Assembly: GCA_031290405.1 (NCBI GenBank)
Contig: JAITNO010000105.1
Location: 1-5,008, forward strand
Reading direction: 5' to 3'
DNA: 5,008 nt
From: Spirochaetaceae bacterium
Lineage (GTDB): Bacteria; Spirochaetota; Spirochaetia; Treponematales; Breznakiellaceae
Shown: in pieces, positions 4,989 through 5,008 of the stretch
Numbering within the stretch: the stretch's first letter is position 1
How the letters are laid out: the number at the start of each line of letters is the position of its first letter
The notes under the pieces: model-generated
The model's input: only the letters and a program-made list of their open reading frames with translations
The model's database searches: none
What the model was told of the DNA's origin: nothing
Program-made: the position numbers and the translations under genes

Positions 4989-5008
4989 ATGGGGTTAACG
5001 ATGAAAGA
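4989..5008 (+). CDS. Possible start of a divergent gene (partial)
   Basis: ATG at 4989 on the plus strand has GGAG (4979-4982) 6 nt upstream and continues open as MGLTMK to the window edge. Only six codons are visible, so no product can be named. A second in-frame ATG lies at 5001 without a ribosome site. A 5-bp hairpin (CCGAT-GGAGGG-ATCGG, 4965-4980) precedes it and holds a second GGAGG in its loop. The start may be chance. Confidence 0.3.

Overview
The window carries a compact, GC-rich block of genes that all read on the minus strand, plus a possible divergent gene just starting at the right edge. It holds six protein genes (five recognisable by family or fold) and one probable 22-codon leader peptide. 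The organism looks like a diderm (outer-membrane-bearing) anaerobe: one product has a Sec signal peptide, a beta-barrel-like body and a C-terminal phenylalanine, and the UPF0237/UPF0210 and DUF2325 families are common in anaerobes. A spirochaete (Treponema-like) or a negativicute would fit; this is inference and no ribosomal marker is present.

Layout in transcription order, right to left. At 4851-4988 there is an AT-rich intergenic region with a pair of imperfect 25/27-bp direct repeats, and a possible plus-strand start codon at 4989. Next comes a run of five closely packed genes: a glyoxalase-II-like metallo-beta-lactamase hydrolase (4850-4191); an orphan exported barrel-like protein (4184-3384), 6 nt after it; an AI-2E family transporter-like membrane protein (3317-2181); a UPF0237 ACT-domain protein (2194-1901), overlapping it by 14 nt; and a UPF0210/DUF711 'PFL family' protein (1894-533), 6 nt further on. 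The ACT-PFL pair is a known conserved partnership of unknown function. The spacing suggests one operon, possibly with an internal promoter before the AI-2E gene. A hairpin followed by a C-rich tract after the last stop may end the transcript.

At 447-20 lies a separate unit: a sigma70-type promoter (TTGACG-17-TAAGAT), a TGTTAG-N6-CTAACA palindrome over the predicted start site (core TTAG-N6-CTAA, like DtxR-family operators), a 22-codon ORF with a strong Shine-Dalgarno, and then a 93-aa Cys-rich DUF2325 protein whose ATG overlaps the small ORF's stop as ATGA. The DUF2325 Shine-Dalgarno sits in a potential GC hairpin that translation of the small ORF would open. This dense control region on a gene of unknown function is the most interesting part of the window. 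A second point is that the UPF0210 protein carries both a Cys-Cys pair and an RVGGF motif, which resemble glycyl-radical enzyme signatures.
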